A model generated the notes under the pieces. The model saw only the letters and a program-made list of their open reading frames with translations, was not told the origin of the DNA and did no database searches. From the NCBI RefSeq assembly GCF_021018805.1, contig NC_086247.1:138983602-139047601 (forward strand): 64,000 bases of DNA, given 5' to 3'. Every line of letters begins with the position of its first letter. Within the stretch, counting starts at the first letter, position 1. Below, piece by piece: positions 14,914-27,300 of the stretch. The translations under genes and the position numbers were made by a program. This DNA comes from Prinia subflava. Taxonomy: Eukaryota; Chordata; Aves; Passeriformes; Cisticolidae.

Positions 14914-15041
14914 GATGTGTGTGTGTGATGTGTGTGTGATGTGTGTGTGATGTGTGTGTGATGTGTGTGTGATGTGTGTGTGATGTGTGTGTGATGTGTG
15001 TGTGATGTGTGTGTGATGTGTGTGTGATGTGTGTGTGTGCA
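14914..15041. repeat. 11-bp minisatellite, about 10 units
   Basis: The unit TGTGTGTGATG repeats with the single A at exact 11-base steps from 14928 to 15027, flanked by plain TG dinucleotides. Because 11 is not a multiple of 3, all three reverse frames read the same His-Thr-rich cycle, which creates artificial antisense open frames. Confidence 0.97.
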
Positions 15042-17340
15042 CGTGTCTGTGAAGGGCAAACAGACACAAACGTGCTGCTGCCCTGAGCAGCTGCGAGCTG
15101 TGCAGTGAAGGGCCAGGCAGTGCCAGCAGGGTTGGACTGCAGGAATCTGTACCAAGCCTTCCTCAGGGCTCCTGATTGCTGTGTGCATCTGAACAGTGAC
15201 CCGTCCAGATGGAGATCTTGCAGAGGTGGGAATGGCATGTTGAAGCTGTAGAAAAGCTGGGTAGGTTAAGTTCCTTTAAAAAGTAGCCAAGAAATGGTTG
15301 TCTTGAAGTACATCAGAGCTCAAAAGGACAGATTTGATGACTGCATGCTCATTTACAGCATAGTGTGCCAGATAAGAGGTGAGTGTTCAGATCAGAGGAA
15401 CTCTGAAAGGGACTGAAAGAGCTATGAAGTTAAAAAAAAGCTCCTGTATATGCAAATGTTTGGCATTTCTCTTCTGATCAGAGGCTGGAAGCCTTTGCTG
15501 TTCAGTCATTAGATGAAGTCACAACCCTTTATATGTAAGAGCTATGTTTAGGTGGGCAAAGAAAAATGATCCATCCTGGCACTTACTCAGAGTGAGTCAT
15601 AGAGACTTAGATTTTCTGGTGTTAATAGTGTTTCTGGATATTTGGACTATGTATATTTGCTGGCTATAAGGATTTGTAAGTGTGAAGTCAAAGGAGAAAA
15701 CACAGTATCAGCACTTCTGTCCAACATTTTGTTCTCTGAGTAAGTAATGTGTTCCAGACATATTAGCTAGGATTCATAACAATTACTAGTTGCAGGAAAA
15801 CATCCATAAAGTCATCCATGAGACTTTGTGTTCTTCGTAGCTGCCCTGCTTTAAACAAGAGAGGCAAAGAGTGGCCTTACTGTTCATTTGCTTGTAGACT
15901 CATGCTTATGGCTGTCTTGAAGTGGATTCAGGCTTCAGGTGAGTAAGTTTCAAATTGAGATCTCCTTATTTATTTTATTTAATGTCAGGGTTACCAATTA
16001 TCTTCTTCTGACTACTATAAGCAGCTGATGGTTTGGATTGGCAGATAGGAATAGTGGAAAGGGCAACCTTGCTTTAAAATACCAATTTAGGAATCCTTCC
16101 CACTTCCCTTTCCGTTCCTAGTTTGCTCCAGAACCACTCCAAGAACACCAGTTGGACACATGGCCACACAGATCAGGGAGCTGCTCTGTCAGAAGTTTTT
16201 TCTACTTGCTCTCGAGTCCTGTGGGTTGCTCAGACCTGCTCACCATGGCTGTGTCAGCGTGGGTGCTGAATTAGCAGCAGAAGAAGACTCAGGGTCTGAA
16301 AAGATTTGCTCAGTGTGGGAGTGAGCGTCTAGGACAGGTGAGCAGGGAACACTGTTGGCTCAGGTTAGATGGCAAGAGAAGAGATAAAAACTGGAGAGTG
16401 TATGAGCTCTGTGAGGTTCCTCAGTGCTTTGCTTTCACCTCATCAGGTGGGATGTTAACATACAAATGTTTGTGATGTGAGGTCTCTCATCCTGTGCTCA
16501 TGACAGCCTCAGTTTGCTTGATTTAGAGACTTAAGCAAAGGATGGTAAGACACATAGGAAAATTTGTTGTGTGAGTGTTGGGCTACTGTTCTTATGCAAA
16601 ATAAAACTTTTCTTTTATTTTTAAGACACTGTATTGATTCTTGGACCAAGTCTACTGCTGTATTAAAACTGCCCACAATCTGCTTGCCTCTATGTAATGC
16701 TTCTGTAAGAGTGTCATGAAGACTTAAGTTTGAACAGTCTTCTACTTGAAATTACTTAGTTCTGCACCTTTGATTTGAGATGTATGTAAACTCTTTTCTT
16801 GAATGACCAAAGCTCATATACTGCCTGTGCTGGCTTGCTTGGACTTAGGTAAAAATAGGCATAAGTAAAATTGGGGCATAATTTTGAACTGCAGCAATGT
16901 AAGACTTATGTTTGATATCACAAGTACTTTACAGCTTGATTGAAGCCAGCACAGAAGTAGCACATTGGTAGTGAAATATTAAATGGACGAATATTTTTGG
17001 TTGAAACCTAGGACTCAGTAACTGAGTAGTTTATGAGTGACTTCCAGTGCCTGTGAGAGGTTGAATGCAGACAGTGAAATGCCATGACAGCACAACTCCA
17101 TGGAAGTTAATTGTCAGGAAAGAAGTGACTCCACACATAATCCTCTCAGCAAATACTTCAGATAAATCAGATAAAGGATTGCTGGGCTCACTTTTTTGTA
17201 TTTCCTGGTGTCATGAGTGGCCTTCCACAGCAGGCCACTTGCTCCGTGTGCAAAACTTTGGGGAGAAGAAGGAGTTGAGAGAGATCAAGGATAAGGACCA
17301 GGCATTGAGATGGAAAGATATCTTCAAGGCAAGCACTTAA

Positions 17341-17428
17341 AGAATCAGAATAAGCTGAGTTGGAAGGGCCTACAAGGATCATCAAGTCCAATTCCTGGCC
17401 CTGCACAGCAGGATCCCCAAGAGTCATG
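17341..17428 (-). mobile_element. Short CR1 LINE 3' fragment
   Basis: The sequence agaatcagaataagctgagt followed by tggaagggcctacaaggatc and atcaagtccaattcctggcc is the reverse-complement CR1 3' tail. It is under 100 bases, as is common for old truncated copies. Confidence 0.82.
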
Positions 17429-20400
17429 AGAGGAGCTCTGTCATGTTTTTGTTTCTCCTGTCTTGATTGGATAAATGAGCTGGTTTAAACAGGATCTTCA
17501 GACATCTTTGCTGAGAGCAGACAGATTTGATACACTGGGATAATAGTCTAAGATTTAATCTAAGTATTTCATCATGGGATTACACCCTAGGAGGTATAAA
17601 TGACTTGTTCTCAACATGACTTCACTTACATGACCTGTAGCCTGAGAATGCCTCATCCGGTACCTGGGGGTGTTTTACTCCTTATTCATATCTTTGACTC
17701 AGTCTGTGAAACACAACCTGCTGCTCAGCTTCTGAGTCTAATGAGTGGTTTGAGTTGAAATGAGCTTCAGGCTGATTAACACTTCTAAATTGCTTCTCTC
17801 TTGTGACATGTAAAAATTAGTTGAATTACCATGAAGTTTTTTGGTGTCTGTTTTGCTTCCACAAACACAGATTTTTGTGTTAAGCACTTTTCACTGTTAC
17901 CCAGGGAGCAAAGCACAAATGTGCCCCTTGCATGTTGCTGAACTGGTGGGCAAAACCTAACCATGAAAGGTGATGGAGCTGAGATGGGCCATTCTGCCTG
18001 CAAAAGGATGCTTTACTGCATCTCCTGCTGGGCAGACATGTGGATCTCCCTCCACAGAGAAGTAATTTTGTCAGTTCACTGAAGGTTAAGTGTATTCAGT
18101 AGAGTTCAGTCATAATTGATGTAGCTGGTGGTACTGTTCCCATGGCTATCAAGCTGTACTTGTGGGTGGTCCAGCAAGGCAGACAGGCTCAAAATGTTTG
18201 GAAATATTTACACAATTCAGGACCCTGAAGCTGGCCAACATGGCTGTCTATCCTACAAGAGAATTGGGTGCCAAAAAAAATTGGACATTCAGCTTTATCC
18301 AGTCCATCATGTTTTTCTTTGTAGCTAAAAGTCTTTCTTAAAACCACCTGCCAAGTTTTGTAGCTGTTTAGCTTTGAGGGTTGACAGCTACACACATCTG
18401 ATTTTGTTGCAGGCTAGAGATTTAACTGGCAAGCCACTAAAAATAAATAAATAAAGGGGGTTGGTGGTGGTGGAGTTTTGCAGGCCATACTCGGTTTGGA
18501 TTTTTTTCACCTACTTTTGGAGCTCTTAGCAAAGCAACAATCAAGCTTTTGGCTCAAATTTTCGAAGTAAATTATTTCAAACTTCTGTTACTTTTTAAAA
18601 TAATCATAATAGCTAAAAAAACCCATTCTGTTTCTAAGGGAGATCCCATAGAAGTGAAAGGTTTCCCTTCCCCCTGCACCACAAAGGGTCTCTCCTGGTT
18701 AGGGTAAACAGGCAGCTTGTGACTTTGACAATAGGTCTTTGTGTTCTGAAGTCATAGCATAAATTATTTCCTTCCCAAAGAAGGCTAGGAAGCTAAAAAA
18801 CAAGTCGAAATAAGCTAGCTTCTCTACAGAAGCCAAGCAGAAATAGTGGAATTCAACCACAGTGATGTGTGCTTGCTGTACCCTGCCCAGTGTCCAGGAC
18901 TGCCTGTAGTGCAGAGCTCTCCCCCAGGCGCTGGGCAGAGTTCACAATAATCTTCCCAAACACCTCTGGCCAAAGCTGTGACCTGGGAGCTGGAGGAAGC
19001 ATCAAGTGCTGATGTTCTACAAAGCCATTTTATTTATGGTACTTCAGACTTTCTGGATTGGCCCGTAGGCCATTGTATCAGTCACAATTTTAGCCTTTCC
19101 CTTTTTAAAATAGGATCATGATTACATCCTTCAGGACTTCTGACCTTTTTTCTTCACTGTTCCAGTTGCTGATCTCTAATTTCTCCTCTTTTTCCCTTCA
19201 GGGATTATATCCTTTTTATTACTTGTCATTCTTTATTTACATTTCTCTTCTCTTTTTTCTTACTGAGTAGTCTACAGGTTCTTTTTGGAGATGCCTTTAA
19301 ATATTGCAAATTTAAATATTTTCCAAATAGTGTTGTTGGAAGTTGCTCTTCCAAATTGAGAGCTTTTCATTGTTCTGTAAATATTTGGATCAGTAACAGA
19401 AACTAGAAGCTTGGAATGCTCATTTATGACAGATCAAACCTCTTACCCTGTTTGTTCTGAAGCAGTGATGCTGAAGGGAAAATCACATAATTGCATAAAT
19501 TGTTGTAAGGTAAGGCTTGACAATAACTTCAGAAAGTTCTAACTAAATTTGTTTTGCCAGGAAATGACAAAAGTAGCTCTGAGCTTTGCTGAGCAGCCTC
19601 TTTGCTGACAAAGGAGAAATATAGCTAAGGAATATAGGAGAAGTGAACTATTTGGCTTTCTAGTTTTGCTTTACAGTTTGCATGACTATTAGGAGGAAGC
19701 TTCTGTTTTAATATACACCTGGTTTAATGCATTAAATGTAGTCTTGAATTTCACATTCCTTACAAGCTATGCTCTAAGTATTTATTGCCCTATTCAGATT
19801 CATAAGAGCTTTTGATCTAGCTGCGCTATGAACTTTTATTGAGCTCTCCTTTTAAAACTGGAGATGCTTCACATCTGGGGATGGTTGGATCCCATGTCTG
19901 TCCATCCCTAAAACTTCATCACTATCACAATTTGGAAAACACAAAAAACTTGAACAAATTATACCTTTTGATACAGAAGAAATGTTTATGCCTCTTGGCA
20001 ATGGACCAAAGTGCCACAAACTTTATTTAGCTCTTGCAGTGTGCCAGTTCCATCTGTCTGGTAGCACTTGCTGAAACAAGCTGACTGTGGGGAATAATTG
20101 CCTGTACACATCTGATAAACCCTGTTCCCTTTCATAGGAGCAGCCTTTGAAGGGCTGACTGTCGTGTGCTTGGCTTGTAATTGCAGTGGCATGTAGGAGG
20201 AGAGAAACAGGAGGAGATAAGAGAGAAATAGTTTTTATAGCCTAGAACCAATGAGGCCTGTGAAGAAGCATCACGTCCACTGGAGGGATTAATAGGCACC
20301 CTGAGCAGCAGCACTCAGTGTCTGCTGTGCCACTTAATCTCTATGAATTGGCACAGATGGTTGGATCAGCTGCAGGCTTGATGCACTTTCTGACTTGTAA

Positions 20401-21070
20401 TAAATATGCTAAGGAAGAAGCAGAAGTAATAGAACCTCTGAGCACTGACATGCCATTGGGTTTTCATAAATCCCCAGAAGTGTAATGCTGGCAAATGAAT
20501 ATTCATAAACCAGGCTATTAAAATTTTAAGAGAACCTTGGGGGAATGATGATGTCAGATTCTAGAGTTAATTATAGAGGTGGTAAAGTTCTTGGCTAACT
20601 AGGCTGAACATACTTTCACAATAGGTTTAACACAACACAACAATCAGAGGGAGCCACAGTGTTGGATGTAGGTACTCAATCTCTTAATATATTCCTTCAA
20701 CTGAAAGTCTAGCAGTGCAAGAAGTGCAGTGGAAGAGGAAGTATTTACATCCAGCTACTGTGGAAATAAATCAGCTTCTAGTGGTTGAGTTGCTGTTTGA
20801 GCTGTGTCTTTTGAGCTTATTTTTGTCACTGAATTGATTACAGTTTCTGGCTCATTCACTAGTCATAAATTGCCCTGCAGGGCTGGACTGTCCTGCTGTG
20901 GTGGCTATCTTGAAAGTTGCCAATTGTTAATCTGTAGTGTTCATGAGCCTTATTACATGGAGTACTAATACTTCACTAACTTTACTTACTCAAGGCAGCA
21001 GTCCGTTGCTATTGCATTTTTTGACAGCATTGATTAAAACTCTAGGAGAAATGCCAATGCCAATCCCTCA

Positions 21071-21210
21071 GGTTTATTAGCTCACTTGGTTAGAGCATGG
21101 TGCTAATAGCCATGGCTGTGGGTTCATACCCAGCATGGACCATTCAGAGTTTAGAGTTGGAGTCCAAGATCCTTGTGCATCCTTTGCAATTCAGAATACT
21201 CTGTGATTCT
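21071..21210 (+). mobile_element. tRNA-Ile/CR1 chimeric SINE (TguSINE1-like)
   Basis: The first ~73 bases resemble tRNA-Ile(AAT): an A box in ttagctcacttggttagagc, an anticodon stretch tggtgctaatag, and a B box in gggttcataccc. The next ~65 bases match a CR1 3' tail (gagttggagtccaagatcct ... ctctgtgattct). A tRNA-Ile head with a CR1-like tail is, from memory, the structure of the passerine SINE TguSINE1, mobilised by CR1 machinery. Base changes in stems and boxes show it is a decayed copy, not a tRNA gene. Confidence 0.85.
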
Positions 21211-22877
21211 TCCTATGGTGTTGTAGTAGTGCAATGGGCAAAACTACTGAACATGATTATAGCTACCTGGGAATCAGGTGGGTACAGTTCTAAATTGTGG
21301 GATCTTACTGAAATTAGTGTTACTCTTCCACTTTTAATAATACTTCCTTTCTTGAACAGAAAGGGTGAAAAGGAAGAACACATTACTGTGTTTCTCAACT
21401 CAAAATTTGTACCACAGGACCCTTTTAATAGCACAGTCCATAGAAGGAAGAGAAAGAAAATATTTATTGGATTTTTTTAGATGTTGTATAAAATTAAAAT
21501 CTAAACCAAACTAGTTAATTTGGTTTGGTCACAAAACAGCTAAAAAAAGCACTGTAAACATAGATGAAGCATTTCTTAAATCTATGTAAAAGGCCTGAAA
21601 ACAACTGTGGATCTCAAAATAGGTTAAATAGATTCTGAAGATTTAGGATGATTTAGAAAATCATTCCAAGTTACTTTGAAATTGAAATCTTTCTTCTTAA
21701 AAAGCAACTCTTCAGCAGTCAGTAAGCCTAATAGAGATGCTTTGTGACCATGAATATGTAAAAAGTCTTACATTTTGAAATACATTTTATCAGAAATAAT
21801 ATTGCAGTGAGCTCTCATCAGTTCTAGGAGTGCAACAGGAAATTACTAATGTCTACTGAGATGTGATGCAGTTTTAAGAGAAGGAAAATCATTTCTTAAC
21901 CTCAGCTTTCAGCAGCCCTTGTAGGGTGACTAAAGAGGCAGTGTCTGCTTTTGGGTATAAAACACAGGCTGTCCTTCTGACAGAGGAGTTCAGAGTGCTC
22001 CGAGAGGAAAGCATATTTATCGCTTGCCTAATCCTGCAGTTTGCATGATTAAGTAAACATGAGGTCTTCCACACTGCTCAGTCTTGAGTCCTTTCCCTAC
22101 AAGAGGGACTTCTGCCACAGAAACTGTGTCCTACCCACCTTCTTCCTGCTTACTGAAGATGCTTTAACAATGTGGCCTCTATACATGAGATCAGGTGGAA
22201 AAATAAAAATATACATCTGCAAGATGTATTTCATGGAAAACGGAGTTCAAGACTGTGTGGATGAGAGGCTTTTGAATGTCACATGCTAGGAGCTAAAGCT
22301 GTGCTGATTGCATCCATGCAGGAGACAGCAAAGTTACTTGTCACAGAGAAGGAATTGAATAGATGCCAAACCTTCATCACAAATCTGTCCACTGGAAAGA
22401 AAAATCGTGTTAGTTGGAAAGCTAGGCATTTCCTTAGCAAAATAATATTTTAATAAGTATTTCCCCTTCTTTCTCATATCAACCATCCACCAGAGGGTGG
22501 ATATGAGTGGTTCCTATCATAGCAGCCAGATGTTTCTGTGAACACTGCAGTCTAGAAAGGTTGGAAGGGAGAGGCTGGCTTGGTGGTGGTGTTCCACCCA
22601 GCACCAGTGCTGGGATCAGCAGTGAGGTGGATACTGGCAGCACTGAGCCAATGTTTCAGGAGCGTAGGGAAAACCACAGGCTGAAGATTGTACAGAGTGT
22701 GAACTTTAACTTCTGGAACAAAAAGGTTTTTTTCTGAAGAGGATGAAAGTACCTTTAAATAGATACCTCTTCTTTCTGTTTCACTTTCATGCCTTTTTGT
22801 ATGGTTCCCATATCTGACCTTGGCAATACTAGAGAGGTAAAGAAAACCTGAATGGAATTTCATGGAGTCTCTTTTTC

Positions 22878-22900
22878 AAAAAAAAAAAAAAAAAAAAAAA
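22878..22900. repeat. Poly(A) run, 23 bases
   Basis: An uninterrupted A tract followed by further A-rich sequence. No polyadenylation signal or recognisable retrocopy body precedes it, so it is taken as a simple repeat. Confidence 0.9.
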
Positions 22901-24304
22901 CAAAAACCAAAAAAGACTTCTGAAGATATGTCAGCTTTTCTAGCTGAGAGTTTTTCTTGGTGTGAGAGAAAGATAATGCAAGCAGATCCTGATCTTTCAC
23001 TTGAGGTCAGGTTATTACTTCGAATTCTTGGGGTTTGCTCTTCTCACTTTGTCTCCTCTGCCTCTAATGTTTCTGAGGTCCCTGGGAGACAGGAGTATCA
23101 GGAAGATGACTGGCCTCAAGTTTTACTTCCATTTATTTTTGTCAAAGTGGTCAGCAGCTGTGTAAAAATAGTCTCTTCTCCCTGTCTGTGGGAAGAAGGG
23201 ATGTGATTTCAAGGAGCCATCTTGCAGGTATTGCTGGGAACAGCCCAGAGCCAACACCAGTGTGGGAGCTGCCCCTAATTCCTGCGTTTTGGTACACTGA
23301 TGGTGTGCAGTTTGAGTTTACATCGAGTCCCTTGTCAGCACTTCAGCCAGCTCCTGTCCTTGTCCCATTCATGGCCAGTGCTGCCCGTGCCTTGCACGAC
23401 TGTGCCCTCTGATGTGGAGCTGGTGCTTGTTCTCCAGAGCAGGTACACTGCAGTCCTGAAGGCAGCACTGTGCCACAGGCAATGCGTGTCCAAGGAGTGC
23501 AGCTGGGTGAGCCTCAAGCTCTGAGGATTTGTATGGAGCCCTGGTCTTTGCCTCTTTCCTTTAATGGTTAATAAACAGTTACAAAGGGGGGTTTTGTTTG
23601 TTTGCTTTTTCAAACCGTAAACTCCACGCTTGTTTTTTTGTTCAAGGAGCTTATGGGTGTATTGATTGCAGAGCTGCCTCTCATTTTGCCAAGTTGTTGT
23701 TAGCTTGCCTGTGGCCAGGCAGCATCTCTGAAAAAGCCCTGCCTTGCCTGCTCCCACATTGTTTCCAAATAAAGGCATGTCTGAAACGGGAGCTAAGCCT
23801 CTGACTGCCGGATCTTAAAGAAAGGACTTTTTACCCATGGATAGAAAAGAGGTGATTTTTCTGCAACAAAAGTGCGCTTTCCCCACCCCCATCCCTTTCT
23901 CAAATTCGGTTAAAAGTTGCTTTAAAATTTAAATCACACAAACTGGGTCTTTCAAACTCATTCTCTCTGGCAGTTAGGGAACCTAACCATCAGGCCTGGA
24001 CTCACCTCAAACATTTTTAAATGCCCAGTCTATATATTTTGTTATACATTTAGAGGAGCTTAAACAGAAAATGCTTACATTCCTGGCAACCATTTAAAAG
24101 TGATCCTTTCCTCATCTATGTGAGGAGTGGGGAAGATGAATGACTACCTGTAATGCAAGTTAGTAGTTTGAGTGACTTTAGTTTTTTTTATTATTTCTTA
24201 AGCCAGGAGTACTCTTTATCATGGTTTAATACAGGTTTGAAATGGCATAATAGTGTTTAGCTGTGTATGATCTAAGGACATAGCTAACATGAGGTTGTTA
24301 GGAA

Positions 24305-24386
24305 GAGGTAATTTATTAGACCAGCTGGTATGGGGGGAAAAAATGAGCCAAGCTTGCAGGCACACCAGCACTTCATCAGGTCTGAA
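24305..24386. repeat. Probable old amniote interspersed repeat fragment
   Basis: The order gaggtaatttattagaccag, gagccaagcttgcaggcaca, cttcatcaggtctgaaat resembles a repeat seen many times in reptile and bird DNA, with the pattern ...TTATTGGACCAAC...ACAAGCTTTC...CTTCAGGTCTG. I cannot name the family reliably. The copy is strongly diverged. Confidence 0.45.
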
Positions 24387-27300
24387 ATAGAAGCAGCAGA
24401 TTTCAAGGTTAAACAGAAGTTATGAAAAACTGCTCTGTTTAATCAGACATAGATTGAACTGCCAAAGAGGAGCTTGCTGGTATGATATTCCTTCAGTGGA
24501 GGGGGGAGGGTGAGAAGATGATTGTTATACTGTAGAAAGAGATAAGGGCTTCACAGCCTGTTAAACAGGGGGAGGCTGTAAAACCAGTACCTGACTGTTC
24601 TTAGTATCTTGGGGATAGGAGATTTTAGTTCTTTGTCCTCTCTTTGTGAGGTTTTGGTTTTGTGGGATTAAATTTAGTTTCAGACATTGTTTGTCTATTG
24701 GTTGCCAACCTTAGCCTACTCTGCTGACTTTAGAAGTTACTTAACACCAAGTTCATATTTGTAAAGATAATGGCTGAAAGAAAAAAAAAGAAACAACTAA
24801 AACTATATTGTTTATTGGGTTTTTTTAAGGACAAAGTATTTACTTCTAAAATCTGATCAAATCTGTTCTAATAAAAAGCCCTGAATGCTAGTGGGCTTTT
24901 AAAACATCTATTATTTTACTCAAGCAGAAGCCAAATTCAGAGTTGAAATGTTTAAAAAAAAAGGTTTCAAGGCTTTGTAGACTAACAGTTGCTTTACTTG
25001 TGCTGCTATCAGAGTTGGCAATGTGCTGTTTTTAAGATTTGAATTAATTTGTGTTATCAGTGTGGTTTAATACAGATCTGATGATGCACTCACTGTCAAT
25101 ATGTATTGGACTGTACACTGTGGAGAGCAGAAGAGAACTACTGATACTCTCTAGAAAAAGCTTTTCATTATTTTTCTGTAGTGCTGTATCCTAAATTGAT
25201 AAATTTTATAGTTAAAGCAATGTCAGATTAAATATGTTGGAGTAGAAGTCACAATCTTTTTGCTTGCTTATCTGACTTCTTAGTTATGTTTGATGGGCTG
25301 TCTGTACAAATGCCCTCTAAATTAACCTCTGTGTGTATTTTAAAGTTATAGTATCTGCCTTTATCATGCAAGACTGACTTTCAGTATCAGTTATGATGGT
25401 CAAAACGATTGATGCTGTTGTAGTGGTGTCAGGAGCCCCAGGAATCAGCCTGTTCATTTTTCTGAGTCCCACTGCTGTATGTTAGGAGGGCAGAGCTGTT
25501 TACTCAGCTGTGTCCTGTTTGTATGGCAGGGGCTGGACAGGTAACCCTGGAATTTAACCCAAGCCCTGGGTAGGTGGAGGGGGACAGAAAAGCTTAATCT
25601 ATTTCAGATAAATTACTTGCCAAGAAAGGGTATAGCTGTACTAGCATTTGTCTTTCTCTGCCAGAAGACAGCTTCCTCCAACCTGCTGAACCAACAATTT
25701 GAAAAATTGTTGTCAGGTATTGGGAGCAGTTATGCAGCAAGTGGGATATATTGAGGGAGAGACTTGATGGTATAGGATATGGCATAGCAGTGCCTTGGCT
25801 TACCTGAAGGTAGTTTTATGGAAGCTTTCAAAGATTAAAGTATGTTAAAATATCCCTTCCATTGGGTACTTGAGTCACAGAACTCTTTGGTCACATGGCT
25901 CGCATTGGAGCTCAGGTTTTTGTGGTTTGCTCTCAGATTGGTCAAGAATTTACCTGTAATTAGTTGTGAATGCCCTCTACCACTACCACTTCAGCAGTAT
26001 TACCAATGCTTTAGTGACCTGTCTTATGAGTCTCAGGAAGTATCCTGAACACCTACACTGGACACCAGATCATCTCTAGACTGGTCTCGAGTGATCAGTG
26101 GTATTGAGTTTGGCCTCTCTGCAGCAAGTTCATAGGGAAGGTAATATTAGAAGCTAAAACGAATATATTCTTTTAATACTTGACCAAAAAGGAGTAGCAG
26201 TATTAGACTGATATATGGTATGGAACAAGTTACAGAAAAGCTGTAATCTAACTGGAGCTTAATGGAGTGTAATGGCTCAATGCTAACAGATAGGGGCTTT
26301 GCATATTGGCTGCACATTGTGTAAATAGCTTTTATTTATGGTTGAGGTAGCCAGCAAGCATGCTCTATAAAGTTGAAATATGAGTATTTATAGGACTCCA
26401 TCCTGATTAATTAATAATACTTGTGTTGGAAAGAGAGAGAATTAGCTGGCATAACACTTGATGAGATTAAAAATGGGAAGGGGAAAAAAGTTAATTGATG
26501 CAATTTCAGTAGATGAAAATGGGTTAACTGTGTATTCTTCCAATACAATTGGACCCCAAATCTTCTCTGAGATCTTCTTTCCCTATCTCTTCATGAGGGT
26601 AACTGAAAGTAAACATAAGGTCTTCTGTAGTCTCCAAATTTAAAAACTGAAAAGTTGTGTACAGAGCCCACACTTGTTTATTTTTCTCAGAACAGAGGAT
26701 ATTAAAGATGAAAAAGGAGTCAATGAACAGAAGCAGTTAAGCCCTGTAGATAAGAAAAGAGAAATACAATGTCAATTTTACTTTTGTGTAGCAAGGGATA
26801 AATTTGTTACAATATTTAACAGTGTTTGCTATTGGATGCTCCCATTACAGTATTTTTCTTAGTGGTCCTGGAACACTCTCAGTGGTTTGCTTCACCACTT
26901 GGAAAAAGAAACACAACTAACAGTTTGACTTGCACAGAGAAACAACTTTTGAGACAAAGCATGAGAGCAGTCCACACTAAATGTAGATTTCTGACATTCC
27001 TAGAACTAATTCACCTTGGAATCCCTCAGTTTACTCCTTTTTCTCCTCCCTGCCTTTCTGGTTTTGGAAGTAAATTTTTGAGATTACTTACCAAGTTGCT
27101 TGACTTCTGCTGTTCTTTGCATCCTGACTGCAAGACAAAAAGACAGGATAGGTGAGTTGTGTGTCTATTCTGACATAAAATTTTCTAATAGTCAATAGAT
27201 TTTAAAAAAATCTAAAAAAACTCATCCCAACCAATGAAACATTTCTATTTCCAGTTTCTATTCAGGTGTGTTTTACACACCCACAGACCCTTGAAATACT

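Noticed and set aside
14812..15238. Three antisense open frames rich in His and Thr
   Set aside because: They are produced by the 11-bp minisatellite read in reverse. There is no protein outside the repeat that I recognise.
21071..21143. Possible tRNA-Ile gene
   Set aside because: Stem mismatches, a changed B box and the directly attached CR1-like tail show it is the head of a SINE.
22878..22900. Poly(A) tract as the tail of a processed pseudogene
   Set aside because: No AATAAA signal, no gene-like body upstream and no flanking target duplication was seen.
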